64,000 nucleotides of DNA, taken from Leeuwenhoekiella palythoae. Lineage in GTDB: Bacteria; Bacteroidota; Bacteroidia; Flavobacteriales; Flavobacteriaceae. This document shows, piece by piece, positions 23,832-31,544 of the stretch. How positions within the stretch are numbered: the stretch's first letter is position 1; each line of letters starts with the position of its first letter. Both the position numbers and the translations under genes were made by a program. The notes beneath the pieces were generated by a model. The model was not told where the DNA came from, ran no database searches, and saw only the letters and a list, made by a program, of their open reading frames with translations. Location: the NCBI RefSeq assembly GCF_900130045.1, contig NZ_FQXT01000002.1:310001-374000 (forward strand). The letters are read 5' to 3'.

Positions 23832-23949
23832 AAAGGTGGAAAAACTCAAGGAGTGTAAACGATTCGCAGCGCAGATTTGACATTGCAGGAGCAAGAATTG
23901 TTTTCAGTTTGTTTAGGAATTCTTTTATTCAGATGATAGCTCGCCACCC
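23832..23949. repeat. 118-bp direct repeat, copy A
   Basis: It begins AAAGGTGGAAAA and ends GCTCGCCACCC. The repeat period to copy B is 121 bases. The ends GGTGG and CCACC are complementary, and an inner pair AAGAATT/AATTCTT is also present, so the unit can fold as a closed RNA. No convincing reading frame is conserved between copies. Confidence 0.75.
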
Positions 23950-23952
23950 TAA

Positions 23953-24070
23953 AAAGGTGGAAAATCGCAAGGAGTAAAAACGGCTCGCAGCGTAGGTTTA
24001 GTACTACTAGAGTAAGAATTGTTTTCCGCTAGTTTAGGTATTCTATTATTTAGATTGATGCTCGCCACCC
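23953..24070. repeat. 118-bp direct repeat, copy B
   Basis: This is an imperfect copy of 23832-23949: identical at both ends and in the CTCGCAGCG-like and AAGAATTGTTTTC blocks, with scattered substitutions between. The GGTGG/CCACC closing pair and a shorter AGAAT/ATTCT pair are kept. The stretch 23722-24238 contains no gene I can support. Confidence 0.75.
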
Positions 24071-24071
24071 C

Positions 24072-24128
24072 GATTTGGTGCAAATAAAAAAGGTGGAAAA
24101 AATCCACCTTTTTTATTTGCACCAAATC
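24072..24128. repeat. Perfect 26-bp inverted repeat
   Basis: Positions 24072-24097 are exactly complementary to 24103-24128 around a loop of five As. The inner part repeats the AAAAGGTGGA start of the 118-bp units. Transcribed from either strand it gives a long hairpin with a T-rich arm and could act as a two-way terminator for sodA and purF, although it is 110 bp past the purF stop. Confidence 0.7.
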
Positions 24129-24238
24129 TACCATGAACTTAACCTACTTATGTTATGGCAGTCACTAAAATATTATATGTTGCGGGGTGCAACCAAATCT
24201 TTTAGATAAAGTGCTGAATTATTAGTTAAAGCGCCTGT

Positions 24239-26137
24239 TTAATACGCTCTCTTTAAATTTCCTTCTACATAATTGATAAAAGCACGGTTTACCACACGAT
24301 TTCCTCCTACGGTAGGGTAATCTCCTGTAAAGTACCAGTCACCCAAATTCTTAGGACACGCCTTATGCAAATCGCTTACTTTTTGATAAATCACGCTAAC
24401 CTCTGGAGCGATGGTTTCATCTTTTAAAAGCTCAGCAATTTTATTAGAAATTTCTTCATCTGTAAAGGGTTCATAAATTTCTTTGACATAGTTAATTACA
24501 TCTACATCTTCAAAATCAACCTGACTTACACATTTCTCATAAACCTGATTGATGATCTCTTCTTTACCATTTTCTTTGAGCAAATCAATAGCAGCTCTAA
24601 AGGCAATGAAGTCTTGAAGTTTAGCCATATCAATTCCGTAGCAATCAGGATAACGAATTTGCGGCGCAGAAGAAACCACTACAATCTTCTTAGGATTTAG
24701 ACGAGAAAGCATTTTTATAATACTCTTTTTAAGTGTAGTTCCGCGTACGATACTGTCGTCAATAATTACAAGATTGTCAGACTCTTTAACCACACCATAA
24801 GTCACGTCATATACGTGTGCTACAAGATCGTCTCTACTGCTGTCTTCTGTTATAAAGGTGCGTAGTTTTACGTCTTTTATTGCGATTTTTTCGGTACGCA
24901 ATTTTTTAGACAGAATCGCTTCAAGCCCTTGCTTGTCTAATTCGTTTCTGCGCTCTAAAATTTCTGCTGCTTTCTGCTTATCTAATTCGGCTTGAGCTGC
25001 TTCGACCATTCCGTAGAATGAAGTTTCGGCAGTATTAGGAATATAACTAAACACACTGTTCTGCGTGTCGTGATCAATATGCTTAAGCACTTCAGGCATC
25101 AATAATCTACCTAATTCTTTTCGTTCTTGGTAAATTTCGGCATCGCTACCTCTCGAAAAATAGATGCGTTCAAAAGAGCAAGCTTTACGCTCGTGCGGCT
25201 CCTGAATCTTTTCAATAGAAGTTTTCCCACTCTTTTTAATGATCATTGCGTGACCGGGATCAAGCTCCTTTACATCTTCAAATTTCGCATTAAAAACAGT
25301 CTGAATCACCGGGCGCTCACTGGCAACTACAACAACCTCGTCGTCTTTATAATAATACGCCGGGCGAATCCCTGAAGGATCTCTCAATACAAAGGCATCG
25401 CCATGACCTAAAAGACCTGCCATCGCATAACCACCATCCCATTCTTTTGAAGCTTTCTTCAGGATTTTTGCAATGTTAAGACGTTCTGCAATTTGAGGAG
25501 AAGCTTCAAATTTAGAGAAACCTTCTTTTTTTAATTTCTTATAAATCTTAGCTACCGCGTCATCGAGAAAATGGCCTATCTTTTCCATCACGGTGATGGT
25601 ATCTGCTTTCTCTTTAGGGTGCTGACCGAGCTCTACAAGCTTATTGAAAAGCTTAAAAACATTAGTCATATTGAAGTTACCGGCAACGATAAGGTTACGA
25701 TGCATCCAGTTGTTTTGACGTAAAAATGGGTGAACACTCTCCACACTATTTTTACCAAAAGTACCATAGCGCACGTGACCTAAAAGCAGTTCGCCCACAT
25801 ATGGAACGTGTCTTTTTTGCAAAGCAACATCGTCTGCATACTCGGGGTTTTCTAACAAAACCTGATTGATTCTCGAATTTATTTGCGCAAAAATATCTTG
25901 AATAGGCTGTTGCGCGATAGAGCGCTGTCTACTTATATAGCGCTCTCCGGGTTCCATATCTAGTTTAATGCTGGCAAAACCTGCACCATCCTGACCACGG
26001 TTGTGCTGTTTTTCCATCATTAGGTACATTTTATTTACACCATAAAATGCAGTGCCATATTTTTCTTTATAATACTCTAGGGGTTTTAAAAGACGTATTA
26101 CTGAAATTCCGCATTCGTGCTTTATTGCGTCACTCAT
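24239..26137 (-). CDS. purF: Amidophosphoribosyltransferase (PurF family, long form)
   Basis: The enzyme makes phosphoribosylamine from PRPP and glutamine, the first step of purine synthesis. Cys9 after MSDAIKHE would become the N-terminal nucleophile after removal of an 8-residue propeptide. NRGQDGAGFAS is the glutaminase signature, and VIIDDSIVRGTTL (about 456-468) is the PRPP loop. At 632 residues it is longer than E. coli PurF (about 500) because of a helical insertion around residues 370-410. It lies 54 bp after a PfkB kinase gene. I infer PurF activity, but a PurF-like paralogue with another role is possible. Confidence 0.8.
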   Translation of the reverse strand: MSDAIKHECGISVIRLLKPLEYYKEKYGTAFYGVNKMYLMMEKQHNRGQDGAGFASIKLDMEPGERYISRQRSIAQQPIQDIFAQINSRINQVLLENPEYADDVALQKRHVPYVGELLLGHVRYGTFGKNSVESVHPFLRQNNWMHRNLIVAGNFNMTNVFKLFNKLVELGQHPKEKADTITVMEKIGHFLDDAVAKIYKKLKKEGFSKFEASPQIAERLNIAKILKKASKEWDGGYAMAGLLGHGDAFVLRDPSGIRPAYYYKDDEVVVVASERPVIQTVFNAKFEDVKELDPGHAMIIKKSGKTSIEKIQEPHERKACSFERIYFSRGSDAEIYQERKELGRLLMPEVLKHIDHDTQNSVFSYIPNTAETSFYGMVEAAQAELDKQKAAEILERRNELDKQGLEAILSKKLRTEKIAIKDVKLRTFITEDSSRDDLVAHVYDVTYGVVKESDNLVIIDDSIVRGTTLKKSIIKMLSRLNPKKIVVVSSAPQIRYPDCYGIDMAKLQDFIAFRAAIDLLKENGKEEIINQVYEKCVSQVDFEDVDVINYVKEIYEPFTDEEISNKIAELLKDETIAPEVSVIYQKVSDLHKACPKNLGDWYFTGDYPTVGGNRVVNRAFINYVEGNLKRAY

Positions 26138-26154
26138 AGCTTGTTTAAATGTTT

Positions 26155-26183
26155 GCGCCCCCTTCTGGTTAAGAAGAGGGCGC
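26155..26183 (-). other. Intercistronic GC-rich hairpin between pfkB-type gene and purF
   Basis: GCGCCCCCTTCT (26155-26166) pairs with AGAAGAGGGCGC (26172-26183) with one mismatch and a 5-base loop. It has no U-run on the minus strand, so it is more likely an mRNA-processing or stability element than a terminator. Confidence 0.45.
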
Positions 26184-26191
26184 GCGTTGTT

Positions 26192-27115
26192 TTATAGGTC
26201 TAAATTAAATTGCGTTAAGGCTTTAAATTTCAGCAAACGCTTTTCGATTTCTTCGGGTTTTAAATTTTGCATACGCTCGGTTCCAAATTTCTCTACGCAA
26301 AACGATGCGAGGTTAGAACCGTGTATGATTGCTCTTTTCATATTTTCAAAAGAAAGGTCTCCGGTACTGGTTAAATAACCGGCAAAACCGCCGGCAAAGG
26401 TGTCGCCCGCGCCTGTAGGGTCAAAAACTTCTTCAAGCGGCAAAGCCGGAGCAAAGAAAATTTTATCCTTTTCAAAAAGCAATGCGCCGTGTTCTCCCTT
26501 TTTTATAACCACAAAGCGAGGTCCCATTGCTGAGATTTTTTGTGCTGCAGTCACTAAAGAATACTCTCCACTTAGCTGGCGCGCTTCTTCATCATTTATT
26601 GTGATCACATCTACACGAGCAATCACTTTTTTAAGATCTTCAAGAGCGCTATCCATCCAGAAGTTCATAGTGTCTAAAATGGCAAGCTTAGGTTTTTTGT
26701 TCATTTGATCTAATACAGAAAGCTGAACGAGCGGGTGTAAGTTACCCAGCATAACAATTTCAGCATTTTTATAAGCTTCAGGAACTACCGGATTAAAGTC
26801 GGCCAAAGTATTTAGCTCTGTAATAAGCGTATCTCTAGAATTCAGATCGTTGTGGTAGCGGCCTTTCCAGAAGAAGGTTTTGCCGTCTTTTACAACTTCA
26901 AGTCCTTCCATATTGATACCTCTATTTTTAAGCAGGTCAATATATTCCTGAGGAAAATCTGATCCTACAACAGAAACGATCGCTTGGTCAACCTCAAAAT
27001 TAGAGGCGGCTAGACCGATGAAGGTTCCGGCTCCACCAAGAATTTTTCCGGTTTTTCCAAACGGAGATTCAATTTCATCAAAGGCACACGTGCCTACAAT
27101 TACCAGTTTATGCAT
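26192..27115 (-). CDS. PfkB family carbohydrate/nucleoside kinase
   Basis: This 307-residue ribokinase-fold enzyme has the N-terminal glycine motif GGAGTFIGLAAS and the C-terminal PfkB signature DPTGAGDTFAGGF (232-244), with catalytic base D238. It phosphorylates a sugar or nucleoside using ATP; the substrate cannot be told. Cotranscription with the PurF-type gene 54 bp downstream suggests a role in nucleoside or ribose salvage. A TATATTTG box at 27130 gives a very short leader. Confidence 0.85.
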   Translation of the reverse strand: MHKLVIVGTCAFDEIESPFGKTGKILGGAGTFIGLAASNFEVDQAIVSVVGSDFPQEYIDLLKNRGINMEGLEVVKDGKTFFWKGRYHNDLNSRDTLITELNTLADFNPVVPEAYKNAEIVMLGNLHPLVQLSVLDQMNKKPKLAILDTMNFWMDSALEDLKKVIARVDVITINDEEARQLSGEYSLVTAAQKISAMGPRFVVIKKGEHGALLFEKDKIFFAPALPLEEVFDPTGAGDTFAGGFAGYLTSTGDLSFENMKRAIIHGSNLASFCVEKFGTERMQNLKPEEIEKRLLKFKALTQFNLDL

Positions 27116-27129
27116 CCAAAAATTTTATG

Positions 27130-27137
27130 CAAATATA
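27130..27137 (-). promoter_or_regulatory. -7 box TATATTTG for the pfkB-purF unit
   Basis: This is an exact TAnnTTTG match on the minus strand, 14 bases before the start codon, so the 5' leader would be only about 8-10 bases long. Confidence 0.5.
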
Positions 27138-27260
27138 CAGTTTTGATAATGCAATTTTAAACTATGGTCGTTAGAGTGTTTCTAAACTTACGGTGCGCTT
27201 TTGCCTTAAAAGTAGAACGCGTAATATGTTGATGCTATTACGAATAGGGTCTTAGGTTTT

Positions 27261-27896
27261 TTATTTTCTGCCAAAATCAGCCGGAATTTCGCCCCAGGCT
27301 TTCGTTTCCCATTTGACAATTACCGTCTTATAAGTGTTGTTTTGAAGCCAGTTTTCGGCACGACGTACCAGATCGTACACATCTTTATTCTTTGAATTTT
27401 CTGAGAGTTTGGTATTGCATTTTTTCTTTTTTACCCAGCCAATGGCAATACGCGAATCTGAATAAATAATGCGGTCGCTGTTTTTTTGTTTGAGTAGCGC
27501 AAGACCGTGTACGAGCGCAAGAAACTCTCCTATATTGTTAGTGCCTTGTTTAAACGGACCTTGATGAAAGAGTTGCTTGCCGGTTTGGGTGTCTACACCA
27601 CGATATTCCATTATGCCGGGATTGCCGGAGCTTGCTGCATCAACAGCAATCGAATATAAATTAGGTTCGCCATATTTAGCTTTTTCTTCGGCAGTGAGCG
27701 TTTTTTTCTTTTTAGCAGAACCTTTTACGTCTTTGTAGTCTTTATTATAAGCAGCTTTAGCTTCAGGAAAGGTTGGGAAAGATTTGTATTGTGCCCCTGC
27801 AAACCCATCAATCATTGCTTTGCAGTCTTTCCAAGAGGTGTAAATGCCGGGCTTTTTGCCTTGCCAGACCACATAAAATTTCTCTTTCTTCGCCAT
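27261..27896 (-). CDS. rnhA: Ribonuclease HI with viroplasmin/hybrid-binding domain
   Basis: An N-terminal viroplasmin-type domain (KFYVVWQGKKPGIY, DGFAGAQYKSF; residues 5-50) binds RNA-DNA hybrids. A lysine-rich linker follows. The RNase H domain (about 80-211) has catalytic D86 (IAVDAASSGN), E124 (NNIGEFLAL), D147 (IIYSDSR) and D207 (IPADFG). It removes RNA primers and R-loops. The 211-residue length matches the short Bacteroidota form. It lies 56 bp after purN on the same strand, with a REP-like palindrome between. Confidence 0.9.
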   Translation of the reverse strand: MAKKEKFYVVWQGKKPGIYTSWKDCKAMIDGFAGAQYKSFPTFPEAKAAYNKDYKDVKGSAKKKKTLTAEEKAKYGEPNLYSIAVDAASSGNPGIMEYRGVDTQTGKQLFHQGPFKQGTNNIGEFLALVHGLALLKQKNSDRIIYSDSRIAIGWVKKKKCNTKLSENSKNKDVYDLVRRAENWLQNNTYKTVIVKWETKAWGEIPADFGRK

Positions 27897-27914
27897 AAAT
27901 AATTAATCTCTTTC

Positions 27915-27934
27915 ATTTCCGCGAAGGCGGAAAT
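27915..27934. repeat. REP-like palindrome ATTTCCGC-GAAG-GCGGAAAT
   Basis: A perfect 8-bp inverted repeat with a GAAG loop lies between rnhA and purN. Palindromes of this type are scattered through many flavobacterial genomes. It may act as an mRNA 3' stabiliser. Confidence 0.6.
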
Positions 27935-27952
27935 CCCTTCAACGCTATGCAG

Positions 27953-28522
27953 TTATTGGTTTTCTAGAATCTCTGCGATCACACGCGGAAAGTGCTCGTA
28001 TTCCAGTTCGTGAATTTTTGCTGCCAGACTAGCTGCGGTCTCCTCAGGCTCTAATTGAGTTTTAGCCTGAAAGATGACCGCTCCTTTATCATACTCAGCA
28101 GTCACTTCATGAATAGTGATGCCAGATTCTTTTTCGCCGGCCGCTACCACAGCTTGATGTACGTTCGCCCCATACATGCCTTTTCCGCCATAAGCAGGCA
28201 GCAGTGCCGGATGAATATTTATGATCTTGCCGGGGTAGGCTGCGATAATATTTTTAGGGAACAACCATAAAAACCCGGCCAATACGATCAGATCGGGCTG
28301 TGTAGCTTTAATAAGATTTAAAACTTGATCTGTCTCATAAAAGGCGCTTCGGTTAAAACTGAAGGCACTAATTTTAAGATTATTTGCCCGTTCAAGAACT
28401 TTTGCAGTGCTTTTATTACTTAAAATCTGAACAACTTGCGCATCTTTTCGGTCTTGAAAAAACTCTGTTATTCGTTGTGCGTTAGAGCCGCTTCCAGAAG
28501 CAAAAATTATGATTCGTTTCAT
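27953..28522 (-). CDS. purN: Phosphoribosylglycinamide formyltransferase PurN
   Basis: The enzyme formylates GAR using 10-formyl-THF, the third step of purine synthesis. The phosphate loop GSGSN (10-14), catalytic N103 and H105 (INIHPALLPAYGG) and D145 (EYDKGAVIF) are present. Length 189 is normal. It is divergent from acpP, as in many Bacteroidota genomes. Confidence 0.94.
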   Translation of the reverse strand: MKRIIIFASGSGSNAQRITEFFQDRKDAQVVQILSNKSTAKVLERANNLKISAFSFNRSAFYETDQVLNLIKATQPDLIVLAGFLWLFPKNIIAAYPGKIINIHPALLPAYGGKGMYGANVHQAVVAAGEKESGITIHEVTAEYDKGAVIFQAKTQLEPEETAASLAAKIHELEYEHFPRVIAEILENQ

Positions 28523-28661
28523 ATATTATAGGTGTTGCGAGACTACAAAACAACGCATTATTATTGTTTTAAAAGTGCAGTTTGCGTTTTATGTTCAGGA
28601 GGAAATGTTTAAATTAACGACACATTTTAGATAGGTAATGTGGTAAAACGGTAAAGTTTGC

Positions 28662-28669
28662 TATTTTTG
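28662..28669 (+). promoter_or_regulatory. -7 box TATTTTTG for the acpP operon
   Basis: An exact TAnnTTTG match lies 30 bases before acpP. No TTG is seen at -33. It is probably the main promoter of the acpP-fabF-rnc unit. Confidence 0.6.
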
Positions 28670-28699
28670 CCTCCTAATTAAAATTTAAAATTAAATATT

Positions 28700-28933
28700 A
28701 TGTCAGACATTGCATCAAGAGTAAAAGCCATCATCGTAGATAAACTTGGCGTTGATGAGAACGAGGTTGTTGCAGAAGCTAGCTTCACAAACGACCTAGG
28801 AGCAGACTCGTTAGATACAGTTGAGCTTATTATGGAGTTTGAAAAAGAATTTGATATTCAGATTCCAGACGACCAGGCAGAAAATATCGCGACTGTAGGT
28901 CAAGCTATTTCCTACATAGAAGAAGCAAAGTAA
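28700..28933 (+). CDS. acpP: Acyl carrier protein AcpP
   Basis: This 77-residue acidic helical protein carries the phosphopantetheine attachment serine S37 in [10 protein letters not shown]. It shuttles acyl chains in fatty-acid and lipid A synthesis. It is followed 19 bases later by fabF. No start ambiguity. Confidence 0.97.
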   Translation: MSDIASRVKAIIVDKLGVDENEVVAEASFTNDLGADSLDTVELIMEFEKEFDIQIPDDQAENIATVGQAISYIEEAK

Positions 28934-28952
28934 GAAGAAAGCAAATTACCAT

Positions 28953-30206
28953 ATGGAGTTAAAGCGAGTTGTAGTAACAGGTCTTGGTGCGCTTACGCCA
29001 ATCGGGAACAATATTGAAGAATATTGGGAAGGGTTGAGTACAGGTAAAAGCGGCTGTGCTCCTATTACTTATTTTGACACAGAAAAGTTTAAAACCAAAT
29101 TCGCTTGTGAGCTCAAAAATTTTAACGCTCAGGACTATTTTGACCGAAAAGAAGCTCGAAAGTTAGACCGTTTTGCACAATATGCATTAGTGTCTTCTGA
29201 TCAAGCGATTAAGGATGCAGGAATAGATCTTGATGTCGTAGATAAATTTAGAGTTGGTGTGATTTGGGGAGCCGGTATCGGCGGCCTAGAGACTTTTCAG
29301 GACGAAGTAATAAACTTTGCCGAAGGTGATGGTACTCCTAGATTTAATCCCTTCTTTATTCCAAAAATGATCGCAGATATTGCCCCGGGTAACATCTCGA
29401 TCAAACATGGATTTATGGGGCCAAATTATACCACGGTTTCTGCATGTGCGTCATCTGCCAATGCATTGATAGATGCACTAAACTACATACGTTTAGGGCA
29501 TTGTGATATCATTGTAACAGGAGGTAGTGAAGCAGCGGTAACAAAAGCGGGTATGGGTGGTTTTAATGCAATGCATGCCCTTTCGACCCGTAATGAAGAT
29601 CCCGCAACCGCTTCAAGACCCTTTGACGCTACACGAGACGGTTTTGTTTTAGGTGAAGGTGCCGGTGCGCTTATTCTTGAAGAATATGAGCACGCAAAAG
29701 CACGTGGCGCCAAAATTTATGCCGAGGTCGTAGGAGGCGGAATGTCTAGTGATGCACATCACATGACCGCACCGCACCCTGACGGAATAGGTGTAGAGCG
29801 CGTAATGCTTAATTGCTTACGTGACGCAAACATCAAACCGGAAGAGGTAGATGCCATAAACACTCACGGTACGTCAACTCCACTGGGAGATGTGGCCGAG
29901 CTTAAAGCGATTACCAAAGTATTTGGAGAGCACGCTAAGGACATCAATATCAATTCAACAAAGTCAATGACGGGACATCTTTTAGGTGCAGCAGGAGCTA
30001 TTGAAGCGATTGCTTCAATCCTTGCGATGGAGCATGGTCTTGTACCACCAACCATCAATCATACGACTGTTGATGAGAACATTGATAGTTCTTTAAACCT
30101 TACGCTTAATAAAGCACAAAAGCGCGAGGTTAATGTGGCGATGAGCAATACTTTTGGATTTGGAGGTCACAACGCTTGTGTCTTATTTAAAAAGTATAGC
30201 GAATAA
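28953..30206 (+). CDS. fabF: Beta-ketoacyl-ACP synthase II FabF
   Basis: This 417-residue thiolase-fold condensing enzyme has the catalytic triad C165 (SACASSANA), H305 (NTHGTSTPLGD) and H342 (GHLLGAAGA). It elongates acyl-ACP with malonyl-ACP. It is cotranscribed with acpP upstream and rnc 6 bases downstream, a gene order that is highly conserved in Bacteroidota. Confidence 0.97.
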   Translation: MELKRVVVTGLGALTPIGNNIEEYWEGLSTGKSGCAPITYFDTEKFKTKFACELKNFNAQDYFDRKEARKLDRFAQYALVSSDQAIKDAGIDLDVVDKFRVGVIWGAGIGGLETFQDEVINFAEGDGTPRFNPFFIPKMIADIAPGNISIKHGFMGPNYTTVSACASSANALIDALNYIRLGHCDIIVTGGSEAAVTKAGMGGFNAMHALSTRNEDPATASRPFDATRDGFVLGEGAGALILEEYEHAKARGAKIYAEVVGGGMSSDAHHMTAPHPDGIGVERVMLNCLRDANIKPEEVDAINTHGTSTPLGDVAELKAITKVFGEHAKDININSTKSMTGHLLGAAGAIEAIASILAMEHGLVPPTINHTTVDENIDSSLNLTLNKAQKREVNVAMSNTFGFGGHNACVLFKKYSE

Positions 30207-30212
30207 TCTCAG

Positions 30213-30959
30213 ATGAGTGTAATTCGCAACATATTTACTTCCCGTCCTGAAAAGGGCGGGAATTTTTTTGTTACCGTCAAAAAAATCATAGGTTTTAAAC
30301 CAAATACGCTAAGGCATTATGAAGAAGCATTTACCCATAGGTCTATGGCGCTTCAAGATGATAAAGGCAATGCCTTTAATTATGAGCGGTTAGAATTTTT
30401 AGGCGATGCGATGCTGGGTGCTGTGATTGCCGCCTATTTATTTGATGAAGTGGGCAAAGGCGATGAAGGCTATTTGACAAAAATGCGCTCTAAAGTAGTA
30501 AGTAGAGAGCATCTTAATGAATTAGGTCGGGATCTCGGACTATTAGGCTTGGTGAAATCGGCTATTCCTAAAGAGAATTTTGGAGCCAACATTCACGGGA
30601 ATCTTTTTGAAGCGCTCGTCGGAGCTATATATCAAGATAAAGGCTATAATTATGCTAAAAAGTTTATCAATAAACGAGTGATAGACCCTTATGTTGATAT
30701 TGAAAAGTTAGAAGGCCGTGTTATAAGTTATAAAAGCTTACTTATTGAATGGTGTCAGAAAGAAAAGCACAGTTTTGATTTTGATACGTATGAAGACACT
30801 GGTCAGGATGTAGTACGTCATTTTTCGGTGCGGTTGTCAATAGATGAGAAGCAAGTGGCGAAAGCCAGAGCAACTTCAAAAAAGAAAGCTGAAGAAAAAG
30901 CGGCAAAGCGCGCCTACTATGTGTTTCAAAATAAAATAGATGTGCATCGCTTTAACTAA
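30213..30959 (+). CDS. rnc: Ribonuclease III
   Basis: The RNase III signature YERLEFLGDAML (about residues 60-71) and the second acidic site in NLFEALVGAIYQDKGY (about 131-146) are present. A C-terminal double-stranded RNA-binding domain ends in ATSKKKAEEKAAKRAYY. The enzyme processes rRNA and cleaves structured RNAs. It begins 6 bases after fabF. Length 248 is typical, with a short basic N-terminal extension. Confidence 0.95.
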   Translation: MSVIRNIFTSRPEKGGNFFVTVKKIIGFKPNTLRHYEEAFTHRSMALQDDKGNAFNYERLEFLGDAMLGAVIAAYLFDEVGKGDEGYLTKMRSKVVSREHLNELGRDLGLLGLVKSAIPKENFGANIHGNLFEALVGAIYQDKGYNYAKKFINKRVIDPYVDIEKLEGRVISYKSLLIEWCQKEKHSFDFDTYEDTGQDVVRHFSVRLSIDEKQVAKARATSKKKAEEKAAKRAYYVFQNKIDVHRFN

Positions 30960-31055
30960 AATGGCAGGCTACTACTAGTCATTTTTACATTTAGATAAAG
31001 CCTAAGCCTATTATATCTCTTATAGTTTGATTATATTTAACGCTTATTTAAGAGT

Positions 31056-31544
31056 ATGGCTGCCCTCAAACTTTTGCTAGATGATGCGTTTGATTTTGAC
31101 TTTAGCTTAATAGCAATACACTGTTCTTTAGAAGATTATAGGCTTGCTTTTATGGCTAATAAATATGCGGGCTTACGCTTAAAAAGTTCAAAAGACGTTG
31201 ACTTTTACATCAAAAAACTAAAATATAGCTTTGCCTCGTTTAAATATGATGATCAAAAAAACTATCAAACCTTTACTTTGATAGCTAATAAATATAAATT
31301 AAAACAAGCACAACGCTTGGTAACCAGCGATTTGTTTGCAGATTCTGAGTCAGAGCACTACAAAACAGTTAACTTGATTCCAGAAGTTAAAAATGCAGAT
31401 TATCTTTTAAAAATAGAGAGTGACAACGGCAAGTCTCCCAGATTAAAATTGCTTGCTCACTTGAATCAAATACCACAAATAATTACCGCTTACGAGGTTG
31501 AGGTAAGCGCGTTAAAATCTAAACAAAATTTAATTTTTGAATAA
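31056..31544 (+). CDS. IPExxxVDY family protein
   Basis: This 162-residue soluble protein carries the family motif as IPEVKNADY (about residues 108-116), with alanine replacing the usual valine of VDY. Families with this motif occur almost only in Bacteroidota, next to pyk and rnc as here, and have no known function. Its stop overlaps the pyk start by one base (TAATG), so translation is coupled. Inference: an accessory factor of glycolysis or RNA processing, unproven. Confidence 0.8.
   Translation: MAALKLLLDDAFDFDFSLIAIHCSLEDYRLAFMANKYAGLRLKSSKDVDFYIKKLKYSFASFKYDDQKNYQTFTLIANKYKLKQAQRLVTSDLFADSESEHYKTVNLIPEVKNADYLLKIESDNGKSPRLKLLAHLNQIPQIITAYEVEVSALKSKQNLIFE

Noticed and set aside
23587-24134. 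Minus-strand ORFs of 98 and 61 codons in the repeat region
   Set aside because: They read through the sodA terminator or the 118-bp repeats, are not the same frame in both copies and have no start context or family resemblance.
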